NCBI GenBank assembly: GCA_944320815.1 | Contig: CALUIZ010000016.1 | Coordinates: 1-64,000, forward strand | DNA length: 64,000 nt | Reading direction: 5' to 3' | Origin: an uncultured Phocaeicola sp. | Lineage (GTDB): Bacteria > Bacteroidota > Bacteroidia > Bacteroidales > Bacteroidaceae | In this document: positions 34,399-44,367 of the stretch, in pieces | Layout of the letters: every line of letters begins with the position of its first letter | Numbering within the stretch: the stretch's first letter is position 1 | Translations under genes and position numbers: made by a program | The notes under the pieces: generated by a model | Database searches by the model: none | The model's input: the letters and a program-made list of their open reading frames with translations, nothing else | What the model was told of the DNA's origin: nothing

Positions 34399-37300
34399 AT
34401 GAGTATGAAAGATAAAAAGAAGGAACGTCCCCTTGTGTGGTCGTCGTTTACACTGATAGTTACATTTGTATGCCTGTCGCTGGTGGGTATTGCGCTTGTA
34501 TCCCTGCTTCCGGTGAAGCTGTCGCCTTCGCGTGACATGCCGGGACTTTCGGTCTCCTTCTCCATGCCGGGCAACTCCGCAAGGGTGGTTGAAGCGGAAG
34601 TGACCAGCCGGCTGGAGGGGATGCTGTCGAGAGTGAACGGGATAAAGAATATCACCTCTACTTCCGACAATGGGGGTGGATATATAAGGATTGAGCTTGA
34701 CAGACATACGGATATAGATGCCACACGGTTTGAGGTGTCCACACTCATCAGACAGCTGTGGTCGCAGCTTCCCGACGGAGTGAGCTACCCGCTCATCTCC
34801 ACCCAGAGAAGTGATGATAATGCGTCACGCCCGTTCATGACCTATACGCTGAATGCTCCCGCTACTCCTATAGTGATACAGAAGTACGGTGAAGAGCGCA
34901 TAAAGCCCATGCTTTCGGCACTGAACGGAGTGTATAAGGTTGAACTCAGCGGTGCCACACCGATGGAATGGAGGATAGAGTATGACAATGTGCAGCTTGA
35001 AAGCACCGGAATATCGGTACAGAATATTCTGGATGCCATCACCGAACGTTACGGACGTGAGTTCCTGGGTATCTGTGAGGTGGAGAAAAGCGGCGGTTCG
35101 GAATGGATAAGGCTTGTACGTACCACTGAAGGCAGCACAGACGGTTTCGTACCGTCGGAGATTGCCATAAGGTCCGAGGACGGAAGCATGATTCCGCTTG
35201 ACCGTCTGGTGAGGGTGACACGTACCGAACAGGATCCCACATCATATTACCGTATCAACGGACTCAATTCAGTTTACCTTTCCATTACCGCATCGGAAAC
35301 GGCCAACCAGCTTGCACTTGCCGAAGAGGTCAGAAAAGTCATAGCCGAGGCTGAAGCCGTGATGCCTCCCGGATATGAGATACATACGGGATACGATGCT
35401 ACCGAATACATATCGAAGGAACTCGACACCATCTATTTCCGTACGGGAATCACCGTGCTGATACTGCTGCTTTTCGTGGCCGCCATCACACGTAATATGC
35501 GCTATCTGTTCCTTATCGTTACGGGGCTGACCGTGAACATAGCCGTGGCAGCCATCCTTTATTATGCCTTCGGCCTGGAAATCCAGCTTTATTCTTTGGC
35601 CGGCATCACCATCTCGCTGAACCTGGTGATTGACAATATCATCGTGATGACCGACCATATCCTGAGACGGCACAATCTGAAGGCCTTCATGTCGGTGCTT
35701 GCCGCCACCCTGACCACCATCGGTGCACTGGTAATCATTTTCTTCCTCGACGAAAAGATACGCCTGAACCTTCAGGACTTCGCAGCCGTGGTAATCATCA
35801 ATCTGGGTATTTCCCTGCTGGTGGCACTTTTCTTCGTGCCGCCTATGATAGAGAAGATCGGTCTCGCGGAGGGCAGACCTCGCCGTATGCGTATGTGGGT
35901 AAAGCGTGGTGCGGTTTATTTCACCCGCTTCTACCATGGCATGATAATACTGCTCAGCCGCTACCGTACCATAGCCTTCACACTGCTTGTGCTCGGTTTC
36001 GGGCTTCCGGTGTTCATGCTTCCGGAGAAGATAGAGGATGCAGAAAATAAAGGCAAGTGGGCGGAATGGTATAACAAGGTATTCGACAATCCGACCTACA
36101 AGGAAGACATAAAACCTATAGTGGACAAGGCTTTGGGCGGTTCCCTCCGTCTGTTCGCCGAGAAGGTGTACAACGGCAGTTACTTCAACCGCGACGAGAG
36201 TGAGGTGGTGCTGTATATCAATGCCACATTGCCCAACGGCAGTACGCTGGAACAGATGAACATGCTGATTAAGAAAATGGAGACCTATCTGAGTGAATTC
36301 AAGGAAATACGCCAGTTTCAGACTTCTGTGCACAATGCCCGCAGAGCAAGTATCCAGGTATATTTCAGGAAGGAGTACAGCCATACAGGATTCCCATACA
36401 TACTGAAGTCGAATGTAATCAGCAAGTCGCTTACTTTAGGAGGCGGAAGCTGGTCGGTTTACGGACTACAGGACCAAGGGTTCAGCAACGATGTGCGCGA
36501 ATCGGCAGGAAGTTTCCGTGTGAAGATGTACGGCTACAACTATGATGAACTGGGCTACTGGGCAGAAGAGATGAAAAAGCAGCTTCTTACACACCGCCGT
36601 ATCAAGGAGGTTACAGTAAATTCCGAGTTCTCATGGTGGAAGGACGACTATACTGAGTTCTATCTGGAGTTCGACAAGCGCAGGATGGCGGAAGAGAACC
36701 TGACTGCATACGACCTGTTTGCCGTGCTGCGTCCGGTATTCATGCGTGACCAGCTTGCCGGAAGCATCATATACGACAACAGCCTGGAGTATCTGCGTCT
36801 TACGTCAAGACAGAGCAGTGACTATGACGTATGGGCATTCATGTCCATACCGTTCATGGTGAACGGAAAGCAGTACAAGCTGTCTGACCTTGCCGTGCTT
36901 GCCAAAAGCCAGGCTCCAAAACAGGTGGCAAAGGAGAACCAGCAGTACCGTCTCTGTCTGCAATATGAATATATCGGTTCGTCGGAACAGGGAAGGAAAC
37001 TGCTTGAAAAGGACATCGAGCTTATTAAGAAACGTCTGCCCATGGGATATACCGTGGAGAATGACAATGCTTATTGGAGCTGGGGCAAGAAAGACAACAG
37101 CCAGTACTTGCTGCTGCTGATAGTCATCTCCATCATCTTCTTCATATCGGCCATCCTCTTCAATTCGCTGAGCCAGCCGCTTGCCATCATCTTTGTGATA
37201 CCGGTATCCTATATCGGGGTGTTCCTCACATTCTATCTGTTCGGCCTGAACTTCGACCAGGGCGGTTTTGCTTCCTTCGTGCTGCTCTGCGGTATTACTG

Positions 37301-37602
37301 TGAACGCAAGCATCTACATCCTCAACGAATATAATGCCATAAGAAGAAACTTTCCGAAACTGTCTCCGCTTAGGGCCTATACCAAGGCATGGAATGTGAA
37401 GATCATTCCGATTTTCCTGACCGTGATGTCAACCATCCTCGGTTTCGTACCGTTCATGATAGGCGACAAGACTCCGTTTTGGTTTCCTCTGGCTGCCGGA
37501 ACAATCGGCGGACTGGTGATGTCGGTAATCGGTATCTTTATTTACCTGCCGGTGCTGAGCGTATCGGGTACGATAAGGAAAGAATTCAAAATAAGGAAGT
37601 AA
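34399..37602 (+). CDS. RND efflux pump permease, second of two
   Basis: A 1067-aa RND protein, more divergent than its neighbour. Both periplasmic loops and 12 TM segments are present. TM4 reads NLVIDNIIVMTDHI (Asp412, Asn413) and TM10 reads GITVNASIYIL (Asn969), so it lacks the second Asp and the Lys of the AcrB relay. Two different permeases with one adaptor and one channel suggest a heteromeric pump, as in MdtBC, though separate use is possible. The operon ends here; valS has its own promoter downstream. Confidence 0.92.
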   Translation: MSMKDKKKERPLVWSSFTLIVTFVCLSLVGIALVSLLPVKLSPSRDMPGLSVSFSMPGNSARVVEAEVTSRLEGMLSRVNGIKNITSTSDNGGGYIRIELDRHTDIDATRFEVSTLIRQLWSQLPDGVSYPLISTQRSDDNASRPFMTYTLNAPATPIVIQKYGEERIKPMLSALNGVYKVELSGATPMEWRIEYDNVQLESTGISVQNILDAITERYGREFLGICEVEKSGGSEWIRLVRTTEGSTDGFVPSEIAIRSEDGSMIPLDRLVRVTRTEQDPTSYYRINGLNSVYLSITASETANQLALAEEVRKVIAEAEAVMPPGYEIHTGYDATEYISKELDTIYFRTGITVLILLLFVAAITRNMRYLFLIVTGLTVNIAVAAILYYAFGLEIQLYSLAGITISLNLVIDNIIVMTDHILRRHNLKAFMSVLAATLTTIGALVIIFFLDEKIRLNLQDFAAVVIINLGISLLVALFFVPPMIEKIGLAEGRPRRMRMWVKRGAVYFTRFYHGMIILLSRYRTIAFTLLVLGFGLPVFMLPEKIEDAENKGKWAEWYNKVFDNPTYKEDIKPIVDKALGGSLRLFAEKVYNGSYFNRDESEVVLYINATLPNGSTLEQMNMLIKKMETYLSEFKEIRQFQTSVHNARRASIQVYFRKEYSHTGFPYILKSNVISKSLTLGGGSWSVYGLQDQGFSNDVRESAGSFRVKMYGYNYDELGYWAEEMKKQLLTHRRIKEVTVNSEFSWWKDDYTEFYLEFDKRRMAEENLTAYDLFAVLRPVFMRDQLAGSIIYDNSLEYLRLTSRQSSDYDVWAFMSIPFMVNGKQYKLSDLAVLAKSQAPKQVAKENQQYRLCLQYEYIGSSEQGRKLLEKDIELIKKRLPMGYTVENDNAYWSWGKKDNSQYLLLLIVISIIFFISAILFNSLSQPLAIIFVIPVSYIGVFLTFYLFGLNFDQGGFASFVLLCGITVNASIYILNEYNAIRRNFPKLSPLRAYTKAWNVKIIPIFLTVMSTILGFVPFMIGDKTPFWFPLAAGTIGGLVMSVIGIFIYLPVLSVSGTIRKEFKIRK

Positions 37603-37744
37603 TATCAGAACGTGTTGACGGAATTAAATTAGTTAGGGTCAATACTTTTGTAGATGTATTCACAAAGATATTGGCCAGCTATCGGCTCCTAACTTCTTTA
37701 ACTCCTAATTCTTTAATTCTTTTCTCGTTTCCGAATTAAATTAT

Positions 37745-37752
37745 TAATTTTG
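37745..37752 (+). promoter_or_regulatory. -7 box of the valS promoter
   Basis: TAATTTTG matches TAnnTTTG. The predicted transcript start near 37759 precedes the preferred valS ATG (37800) by about 40 nt. Confidence 0.6.
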
Positions 37753-37799
37753 CGGCTGTTTACAGATTAATGAACTATTATCAGACAAGAAATACTACA

Positions 37800-40427
37800 A
37801 TGGAACTAGCAAGCAAATACAATCCCGCCGATGTGGAGGGGAAATGGTACCAGTATTGGATGGACAACAAACTTTTCAGTTCAAAACCTGACGGTCGTGA
37901 ACCATACACCATTGTCATCCCGCCCCCCAACGTCACTGGAGTGCTCCACATGGGACACATGCTGAACAATACTATACAGGATATTCTGGTGCGCCGCGCA
38001 CGCATGATGGGCAAGAATGCCTGCTGGGTGCCGGGCACTGACCATGCATCCATCGCTACGGAAGCCAAGGTGGTGAACAAGTTGGCGCAGCAGGGAATCA
38101 AGAAGACTGACCTGACACGCGAGGAGTTTCTGAAACATGCGTGGACATGGACGGAAGAACACGGAGGCATCATCCTGAAACAGCTCCGCAGACTGGGCGC
38201 GTCATGCGACTGGGACCGCACAGCATTCACCATGGACGAGACGCGGAGCAAAAGTGTCATCCGCGTGTTTGTAGACCTATATAATAAAGGTCTCATCTAT
38301 CGCGGTGTGCGCATGGTGAACTGGGACCCGAAAGCACTGACTGCGTTGAGCGACGAGGAAGTAATATATAAGGAAGAACACAGCAAGCTGTATTATCTCC
38401 GTTACAAGGTAGAAGGTGATGCGGAGGGAAGGTATGCTGTGGTAGCGACGACCCGTCCGGAAACCATCATGGGCGACACGGCGATGTGCATCAACCCGAA
38501 CGACCCGAAAAACCAATGGCTGAAAGGCAAGAAAGTAATCGTTCCGCTGGTGAACCGCGTGATTCCGGTCATCGAAGATGACTATGTAGACATCGAGTTC
38601 GGAACCGGATGCCTGAAAGTGACTCCGGCACATGACGTAAACGACTATGTGTTGGGCGAAAAACATAATCTGCAGAGTATCGACATCTTCAATGACAACG
38701 GAACCATCAGCGAAGCCGCCGGCCTCTACGTGGGCATGGACCGTTTCGCTGTACGCGAACAGATTGAAAAGGATCTCGATGCGGCAGCTCTGCTTGAGAA
38801 AGTGGAAGCCTATACTAATAAAGTAGGTTTCTCCGAACGTACCAATGTGCCCATCGAACCGAAACTGTCTATGCAGTGGTTCCTGAAGATGCAGCACTTT
38901 GCCGACATGGCACTGCCGCCGGTCATGAACGACGATCTGAAATTCTATCCGCCGAAATACAAAAATACATACCGCAACTGGCTGGAGAACATCAAGGACT
39001 GGTGCATCAGCCGTCAACTGTGGTGGGGACACCGCATCCCGGCCTACTATCTGCCGCAAGGAGGTTTCGTGGTGGCCGAAACGCCGGAACAGGCTCTTGA
39101 GCTGGCAAAGGCCAAGACCGACAACCAGGAACTGAAGGTTGAGGATTTGCGTCAGGAAGAAGACTGTCTCGACACATGGTTCTCTTCATGGCTCTGGCCG
39201 ATTTCGCTGTTCAACGGAATCCTTGACCCGCACAACAAGGAAATCGACTACTATTATCCTACCAGCGACCTGGTGACGGGACCGGACATCATCTTCTTCT
39301 GGGTAGCCCGCATGATTATGGCCGGATATGAATATATGGGCGACATGCCTTTCAAGAATGTCTACTTCACGGGAATCGTGCGTGACAAAATCGGACGCAA
39401 GATGTCGAAATCGCTCGGCAACTCACCTGACCCGCTGGAACTGATTGACAAATATGGTGCGGACGGTGTACGCATGGGTATGATGCTGGCCGCTCCTGCC
39501 GGAAATGATATTCTGTTCGATGAAGCACTCTGTGAGCAGGGACGTAACTTCAATAACAAAATCTGGAACGCGTTCCGTCTGGTGAAAGGCTGGCAGGTAG
39601 CCGAAATGGAACAGCCGGAGTATGCACGTCTGGCAACTGACTGGTTCGAGGCGATGCTGGCCCAAACCGCAGAAGAAGTGAACGATCTGTTCGGCAAATA
39701 CCGTCTGAGTGAAGCGTTGATGATGGTCTACAAACTGTTCTGGGACGAGTTCTCGAGCTGGTATCTGGAAATGGTGAAACCGGCTTACGGACAACCTATC
39801 GACCGCACGACCTTCAACAAGACACTGGGCTTCTTCGAAACGCTACTGAAGCTGCTCCACCCGTTCATGCCGTTCATCACCGAAGAGCTGTGGCAACATA
39901 TCTACGACCGCAAGCCGGGTGAGAGCATCATGACACAAACTCTCGGCACAGCACCGGCCTACAACAAGACACTGATCGACAGCTTTGAAAAAGTGAAGGA
40001 GGTGATCAGTGGTGTCCGCACCATCCGTCTGCAGAAGAATATCGCACAGAAAGAGGCTCTGACGCTCGAATCTGTAGGTGAAAGCCCTGTATGCGCCTTC
40101 AACGCCGTCATTGCGAAACTCTGCAACCTGTCGGAAATCAAGACAGTGGAAATAAAATCAGAAGGAGCCGCCGCATTCATGGTAGGCACCACAGAATATG
40201 CCGTTCCGCTGGGCAACCTGATTAACGTGGAAGAGGAACTGAAGAAACTGGAAGCGGATTTGAAATATCAGGAAGGATTCCTGCAAAGCGTACTGAAGAA
40301 GCTCGGCAACGAGAAGTTCGTGAGCAAGGCACCTGCCAATGTGATTGAAATGGAACGCAAGAAACAGGCGGATGCAGAAACTAAAATCGCCGCACTGAAA
40401 GAAAGCATCGCGGCACTGAAGAAATAA
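37800..40427 (+). CDS. valS: Valyl-tRNA synthetase
   Basis: A 875-aa class I synthetase that charges tRNA-Val and edits mischarged Thr. HIGH-type motif [15 protein letters not shown] is near residue 43, the editing domain carries [12 protein letters not shown] near residue 212, and KMSKS-type [14 protein letters not shown] is near residue 525. The C-terminal coiled coil (residues about 810-875) is intact. The ATG at 37800 ([17 protein letters not shown]) fits the family start; the ATG at 37770 would add ten residues. A strong hairpin terminator follows at 40453. Confidence 0.97.
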   Translation: MELASKYNPADVEGKWYQYWMDNKLFSSKPDGREPYTIVIPPPNVTGVLHMGHMLNNTIQDILVRRARMMGKNACWVPGTDHASIATEAKVVNKLAQQGIKKTDLTREEFLKHAWTWTEEHGGIILKQLRRLGASCDWDRTAFTMDETRSKSVIRVFVDLYNKGLIYRGVRMVNWDPKALTALSDEEVIYKEEHSKLYYLRYKVEGDAEGRYAVVATTRPETIMGDTAMCINPNDPKNQWLKGKKVIVPLVNRVIPVIEDDYVDIEFGTGCLKVTPAHDVNDYVLGEKHNLQSIDIFNDNGTISEAAGLYVGMDRFAVREQIEKDLDAAALLEKVEAYTNKVGFSERTNVPIEPKLSMQWFLKMQHFADMALPPVMNDDLKFYPPKYKNTYRNWLENIKDWCISRQLWWGHRIPAYYLPQGGFVVAETPEQALELAKAKTDNQELKVEDLRQEEDCLDTWFSSWLWPISLFNGILDPHNKEIDYYYPTSDLVTGPDIIFFWVARMIMAGYEYMGDMPFKNVYFTGIVRDKIGRKMSKSLGNSPDPLELIDKYGADGVRMGMMLAAPAGNDILFDEALCEQGRNFNNKIWNAFRLVKGWQVAEMEQPEYARLATDWFEAMLAQTAEEVNDLFGKYRLSEALMMVYKLFWDEFSSWYLEMVKPAYGQPIDRTTFNKTLGFFETLLKLLHPFMPFITEELWQHIYDRKPGESIMTQTLGTAPAYNKTLIDSFEKVKEVISGVRTIRLQKNIAQKEALTLESVGESPVCAFNAVIAKLCNLSEIKTVEIKSEGAAAFMVGTTEYAVPLGNLINVEEELKKLEADLKYQEGFLQSVLKKLGNEKFVSKAPANVIEMERKKQADAETKIAALKESIAALKK

Positions 40428-40452
40428 AAGGGCATTCTGCCCAAACCTCAAT

Positions 40453-40499
40453 AAAATGCGGGCTGGTCCAGAGAAACAATCTGGCCAGCCCGCATTTTT
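40453..40499. terminator. Bidirectional terminator between valS and the pqqD-like gene
   Basis: A GC-rich hairpin with arms of about 20 nt (one mismatch, core GCGGGCTGG/CCAGCCCGC) and a short loop, with A run before and T run after. It can terminate both valS and the leftward operon. Confidence 0.9.
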
Positions 40500-40512
40500 C
40501 AATACCTCAACG

Positions 40513-40797
40513 TCATTCAATGACAATCACTCCAAGTTCCAGCAGCTGACGATACAAATCCTGCACATCAGCGAAAGCCTGTGCATAATCCACATCAAAA
40601 CGTTCTGTCAGTTTCTGAGCCACATCCTCTTCCGTCAGAGCCTGCTCCTGAAGGAGTTCTATTATCCATGCTGAAGTATGATTCAGTACCATCATCTTTG
40701 AGAAGTCCACATCAGCTCCACCTCCCATCAGAATCTTTTCTCCGGCTATTTCCTGCACGAAATACCCTGGTTTCAAAATTGCTTTCATAGTCATCAT
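40513..40797 (-). CDS. PqqD-family protein (RiPP recognition element-like)
   Basis: A 94-aa PqqD-like protein (MKAILKPGYFVQEIAGEKIL from the ATG at 40788; 40797 is also possible). The pattern of a small beta-sheet, then LNHTSAWIIELLQ and VDYAQAFADVQDLYRQLLELGVI, is typical of the winged-helix-like PqqD fold that binds leader peptides of ribosomal peptides. It is the third gene of a leftward operon with an ABC exporter and an HPr-kinase-like protein; it begins 3 nt after the ABC stop. No precursor or modification enzyme is evident nearby. Confidence 0.85.
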   Translation of the reverse strand: MMTMKAILKPGYFVQEIAGEKILMGGGADVDFSKMMVLNHTSAWIIELLQEQALTEEDVAQKLTERFDVDYAQAFADVQDLYRQLLELGVIVIE

Positions 40798-40799
40798 TT

Positions 40800-42482
40800 T
40801 TAGTTATTTTTTCCTTGGTCGATAATCTCAATTTTCGGTCCGCCCAGACGGACAATCTTCCGGCAACGCTCCATCAACATTCTGTCGTGGGTGACAAACA
40901 CCTGTATTTTGTCCTTCCCTTCGCGAAGGAGATTGTCTATCAGACGAGAAGCCGTATCCGCATCCAATGCGGAAGTCACTTCATCAAAAATGCAGACTTT
41001 TCCCGGCTGAAGCAGCGCACGAGCCACCGCCAGACGCTGCGCCTGCCCTTCGGAAAGGCCATAACCGGACTCACCTATGCGGGTGTCCATACCCTGAGGA
41101 AGACCGGACACGAAATCGGCACATGCTATCCGTAACACATTCTCCAGACTTTTTTCATCCGCTTCAGGAGCGGCAAGCAGAAGGTTGTCACGGATAGTAC
41201 CGCTGAACAGGCTGTTCCCCTGAGGTACATACACGAAATTCTTCCGCGACAAAGTGGCCACATCATGCGAATGCGCCGTTCCATCCTGCAGAAGAACCTC
41301 CCCCTCTGTCGGACGGAGAAGACCCATCAGCAGCCGAATCAGTGTTGTCTTCCCTGCTCCAGTTGGTCCTACAACGGCCACCGGCTCACCCGGAAAGAAT
41401 GACAGATTCAGTCCCTCCGCATACAAGTCGGCCGAATCATAAGCAAAATGTACATTCGCATATCTGACTGAATCAGGATGCGGACAAACCTCCTTCCCCG
41501 ACGGGGAAAAAATCTCACAAGACTCCAGTTCCTCCAGACGGTCGATGGAAGCACGCACACGAATCAGTCCGGGAACAAAGGAAATCAACTGAAGCACAGG
41601 TCCCTGCACACGCCCCACCAACTGTACGAAGGCAATCATCGAACCGAACGTGATTGCATGGACAGAAAGGCGGTAAAGTCCCCACAGAAAAGCCGTGAAA
41701 TATCCCCCGCTGAACACAAACTGAAGAATACTCTTGGAATACACACTGAGCCGGAGCTGCCTCATTCCCAGCGAATAGCTCTCCTCCTGTCCGGCAGCCA
41801 GCTTGCTTCTCCTCACTCCCGACGCGCCCAGCGAACGAATCAGGATGCGCGAAGAGACATTCTCCTGCAGCAATGAAAAGATGCGGCTGCCTACCTCCTT
41901 ATAGGCTTTGCTCAACATACGCATCCGCCTGTAATATATTTTGGACAGCAGCAGCAAAGGGGTGGTAAGGAGCAGTATCCATGCCAGACTGGAATCAAGC
42001 GTACAGAGAAAAAGGAATGAGGCCATCAGTTTGACAGAAGTCACCGCCACAGAAGGAATCGTATAGACCAACATCGCCACCACCTCCGACACGTCCGTAC
42101 CGAGACGCGTCAGAATGTCGCCCGTATGCCACCGCGACGAATCCTTCCATACAGACATCATCAGACGGTCGCTCAGACGCATCTGCAAGTCGATGGTCAT
42201 CCGCATCCGTATGCGCTCACTGATCCATCCGGCACACATGCCGGACACCAGCGAAAGCACGATGCAGCCCACCATACCGCCGGCCGTCCTCCAGAGATGC
42301 CCCTCCACAGTGCCCGTGGCGATGTCGATGGCATGTTTCGACAGATAAATGGAAACCAGCGAGCATCCCATGCCCCACAAATCAATCATTGCACCCGCAA
42401 GGATTCCCCACCTGTAAGGACGGACGATCTGATGCAGCCAGCGCACCACCTTCCACATATTCGACCGAATGAACCTCGTCAT
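40800..42482 (-). CDS. ABC exporter, fused permease and ATPase
   Basis: A 560-aa half-transporter: six TM segments in residues about 20-290, then the nucleotide-binding domain with Walker A GPTGAGKTT near residue 372, signature LSEGQAQRLAVARAL near residue 473, Walker B VCIFDEVTSALD near residue 493 and the switch His in VFVTHDR. The signature has Glu instead of the usual Gly (LSEGQ). There is no N-terminal C39 peptidase. Its start overlaps the upstream gene by 4 nt. In context it is a likely peptide exporter. Confidence 0.9.
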   Translation of the reverse strand: MTRFIRSNMWKVVRWLHQIVRPYRWGILAGAMIDLWGMGCSLVSIYLSKHAIDIATGTVEGHLWRTAGGMVGCIVLSLVSGMCAGWISERIRMRMTIDLQMRLSDRLMMSVWKDSSRWHTGDILTRLGTDVSEVVAMLVYTIPSVAVTSVKLMASFLFLCTLDSSLAWILLLTTPLLLLSKIYYRRMRMLSKAYKEVGSRIFSLLQENVSSRILIRSLGASGVRRSKLAAGQEESYSLGMRQLRLSVYSKSILQFVFSGGYFTAFLWGLYRLSVHAITFGSMIAFVQLVGRVQGPVLQLISFVPGLIRVRASIDRLEELESCEIFSPSGKEVCPHPDSVRYANVHFAYDSADLYAEGLNLSFFPGEPVAVVGPTGAGKTTLIRLLMGLLRPTEGEVLLQDGTAHSHDVATLSRKNFVYVPQGNSLFSGTIRDNLLLAAPEADEKSLENVLRIACADFVSGLPQGMDTRIGESGYGLSEGQAQRLAVARALLQPGKVCIFDEVTSALDADTASRLIDNLLREGKDKIQVFVTHDRMLMERCRKIVRLGGPKIEIIDQGKNN

Positions 42483-43396
42483 CTTCCTTCTATCGCTCCA
42501 TAACTCAAATCCACCGCCGCTTTCTCCGGACGGTTCTTCAGACTGTAAACCGGCACGCGTTCAACGATCAGACTTAACGTCTGCACAATGGAACGGTAGC
42601 TCGACAGATCGCAGCGCATCAATGAAGTGGAATTCAGAAGATTGCCGAAAGCCGCCACCGATGCCAGACGTGAAAGTACATTCTCCCTGGCCTGTTCCAT
42701 GCAGAATATGCCTTTCAGTTCCGCCTTGTCGTTCTTATAGCAGGGAGTCTTCCCGCTCCATGGGGTACCGTACACATATACCCTACCGTCCGGCAGCACA
42801 CGGACCGCCGGCTGGTCGTCGTTTATCAGACGGGTGCCGGGAACATGCGCCAGCCACAGACGCGAATGGGTGCTCTTGCCGATACCTGAACGGCCAATGA
42901 ACGCAGCTCCATGACCGTTGTCCAGCCCCACGCACGAAGAATGTATCAGCACACCCCCCGCGTGAGCCAGACTATAGGCAAACGAGAGCATCAGCACATC
43001 ATTCATCTTCCGCACCGCATGGGTGTCCTCTTCACATACGTCCGTCTCCACATTTTTCCACTCCGCATCGGCATGGAGGCAACACACACAATCAGCATAT
43101 ACTATTTCAACGAAGATTCCGTCCTCTTCCTTCCATATACGGATATCCCTCCTGTCGGGATGAGCCACCTGCAGAGGTTCTCCCGAAGGTTTCCGCAACG
43201 CTTTTCCCAATATGACCCGACAGTCCGGAACCATCTCTCCACATCCGCCGTCCGACAGGAACGGGATGAAGTTCACGCTCCGCTCAAAAAACGACCGGCT
43301 GCACGAAATCTCCATAATCCAGTCCGCTATCCGCAGAATTGCCATCGGAGGCCTGTTCCGGCAAACGAAATTATCATTAGGGTCAAGACATTCCAT
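42479..43396 (-). CDS. HPr-kinase-like P-loop protein
   Basis: A 305-aa protein with an HprK-like P-loop domain: AAFIGRSGIGKSTHSRLW near residue 180, followed by LINDDQPAVRV and VYGTPWSGKTPCY. The N-terminal 150 residues are unlike HprK and probably bind a different partner. Kinases of this type occur in some lasso-peptide and other RiPP clusters. I placed the start at 43396 (MECLDPNDNFVC) because a consensus minus-strand promoter (43427-43458) starts transcription near 43420, downstream of the ATG at 43429. First gene of the operon. Confidence 0.8.
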   Translation of the reverse strand: MECLDPNDNFVCRNRPPMAILRIADWIMEISCSRSFFERSVNFIPFLSDGGCGEMVPDCRVILGKALRKPSGEPLQVAHPDRRDIRIWKEEDGIFVEIVYADCVCCLHADAEWKNVETDVCEEDTHAVRKMNDVLMLSFAYSLAHAGGVLIHSSCVGLDNGHGAAFIGRSGIGKSTHSRLWLAHVPGTRLINDDQPAVRVLPDGRVYVYGTPWSGKTPCYKNDKAELKGIFCMEQARENVLSRLASVAAFGNLLNSTSLMRCDLSSYRSIVQTLSLIVERVPVYSLKNRPEKAAVDLSYGAIEGR

Positions 43397-43426
43397 AACA
43401 TCATTTTTTACTGTTGTGCAATGATG

Positions 43427-43458
43427 CAAAGATAAAACTGTATTTCATAAATTGCAAA
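43427..43458 (-). promoter_or_regulatory. Promoter of the HPr-kinase-like/ABC/PqqD operon
   Basis: On the minus strand TTTG (43455-43458) and TATCTTTG (43427-43434) are separated by 20 nt, which matches the phylum consensus well. Predicted start near 43420. Confidence 0.78.
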
Positions 43459-43563
43459 AAACGGAGGATGTATTTACCCATTCAGGCTTTCCGGCGATGC
43501 AATCCCGCCCTGCACTCATTCCACAGGCTCATTCCGTCAAAAATAAGCCGTTATTCGGGAAAG

Positions 43564-43599
43564 AACATGCGGCTGACCGGGCCGAAACAGCCGCATGTT
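43564..43599. terminator. Terminator-like hairpin in the divergent spacer
   Basis: AACATGCGGCTG (43564-43575) pairs perfectly with 43588-43599 over a 12-nt loop, followed by TTTT. It lies between two divergent genes (spacer 43397-43753), where no terminator is needed, so a short transcript may end here. I found no convincing peptide gene in this spacer. Confidence 0.5.
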
Positions 43600-43721
43600 T
43601 TCCGGGCAGGTCTGCACCGCCTTCAAAACTTCATATATTCAAGTGGCTCTCTCCACCTCCGCAACAAGCGACAAAAAATGCATCAACATCCGTTTCCGTC
43701 CGGAATACCGGAAAAAAGTCA

Positions 43722-43729
43722 TAACTTTG
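43722..43729 (+). promoter_or_regulatory. -7 box for the S26-like peptidase gene
   Basis: TAACTTTG matches TAnnTTTG, 24 nt before the ATG at 43754, and thereby supports that start over longer frames. Confidence 0.6.
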
Positions 43730-43753
43730 CACACAACATTCACAGAACTGACA

Positions 43754-44197
43754 ATGAACACAAGAATAATAGCCAACGATATTCTGCTGGGTGAAATCAG
43801 CCGCCTTCTCGCAGAAGGAAAGACCGTCACCATGCGGACAAAAGGAAACAGCATGCTGCCCTTCATCACAGGCGGGAAAGACCGGGTGACACTGGTTCCG
43901 CCCGAGAAACTGAAAATCGGCGACATCGTCCTGGCAGAGACGGGTCCCGGGCATTATGTGCTCCACCGGCTTATCAGAACGGAAAACGACACTGTCATCC
44001 TGATGGGAGACGGGAATCTGCGCGGCACAGAACAATGCCCAAAAACTGCCGTTTCGGGAAAAGTGGTCCGCATCATCAGAGAAAACGGGAAACAGGTGGA
44101 CTGCACCACCCGGACTGAACTCAGAAAATGGAGGGCATGGATGGCATTGCGCCCGCTGCGGCGTATTCTCCTCGCCGTTTACCGCAGGCTTCCCTGA
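43754..44197 (+). CDS. S24/S26 signal-peptidase-like protein (Ser/His type)
   Basis: A 147-aa protein with the pattern MRTKGNSMLPFI (nucleophile Ser near residue 38), LKIGDIVLAE, and YVLHRLIRTENDTVILMGDGN, in which a His takes the place of the Lys of bacterial LepB. This Ser/His arrangement is known from the ER/archaeal/SipW-type S26B branch. There is no N-terminal TM; the C-terminal end is basic and could contact the membrane. It is divergent from the HPr-kinase-like/ABC/PqqD operon and may process its unknown peptide. Confidence 0.8.
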   Translation: MNTRIIANDILLGEISRLLAEGKTVTMRTKGNSMLPFITGGKDRVTLVPPEKLKIGDIVLAETGPGHYVLHRLIRTENDTVILMGDGNLRGTEQCPKTAVSGKVVRIIRENGKQVDCTTRTELRKWRAWMALRPLRRILLAVYRRLP

Positions 44198-44286
44198 GAG
44201 TCTTTTCCCTGACGCATAAAAAAAGTAACATTCTGGAACAAAAGGAACTAATTTGAACGGAAGGGCGATTTTTTAACAATTTTTCT

Positions 44287-44316
44287 TTTGTATGTCTAAT
44301 CTTTCACTTACCTTTG
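44287..44316 (+). promoter_or_regulatory. Promoter of the OmpA-family gene
   Basis: TTTG (44287-44290) and TACCTTTG (44309-44316) with an 18-nt gap. Predicted start near 44323, giving a leader of about 45 nt. Confidence 0.75.
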
Positions 44317-44367
44317 TGCGCAAATACCTTGATAAGGCAAACAAGAAAAACTAAAAAGTAACAAACA

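Noticed and set aside
43452..43750. Peptide precursor gene in the divergent spacer
   Set aside because: Candidate frames are basic, lack a leader-like start, overlap the peptidase gene or the hairpin, and have no promoter of their own.
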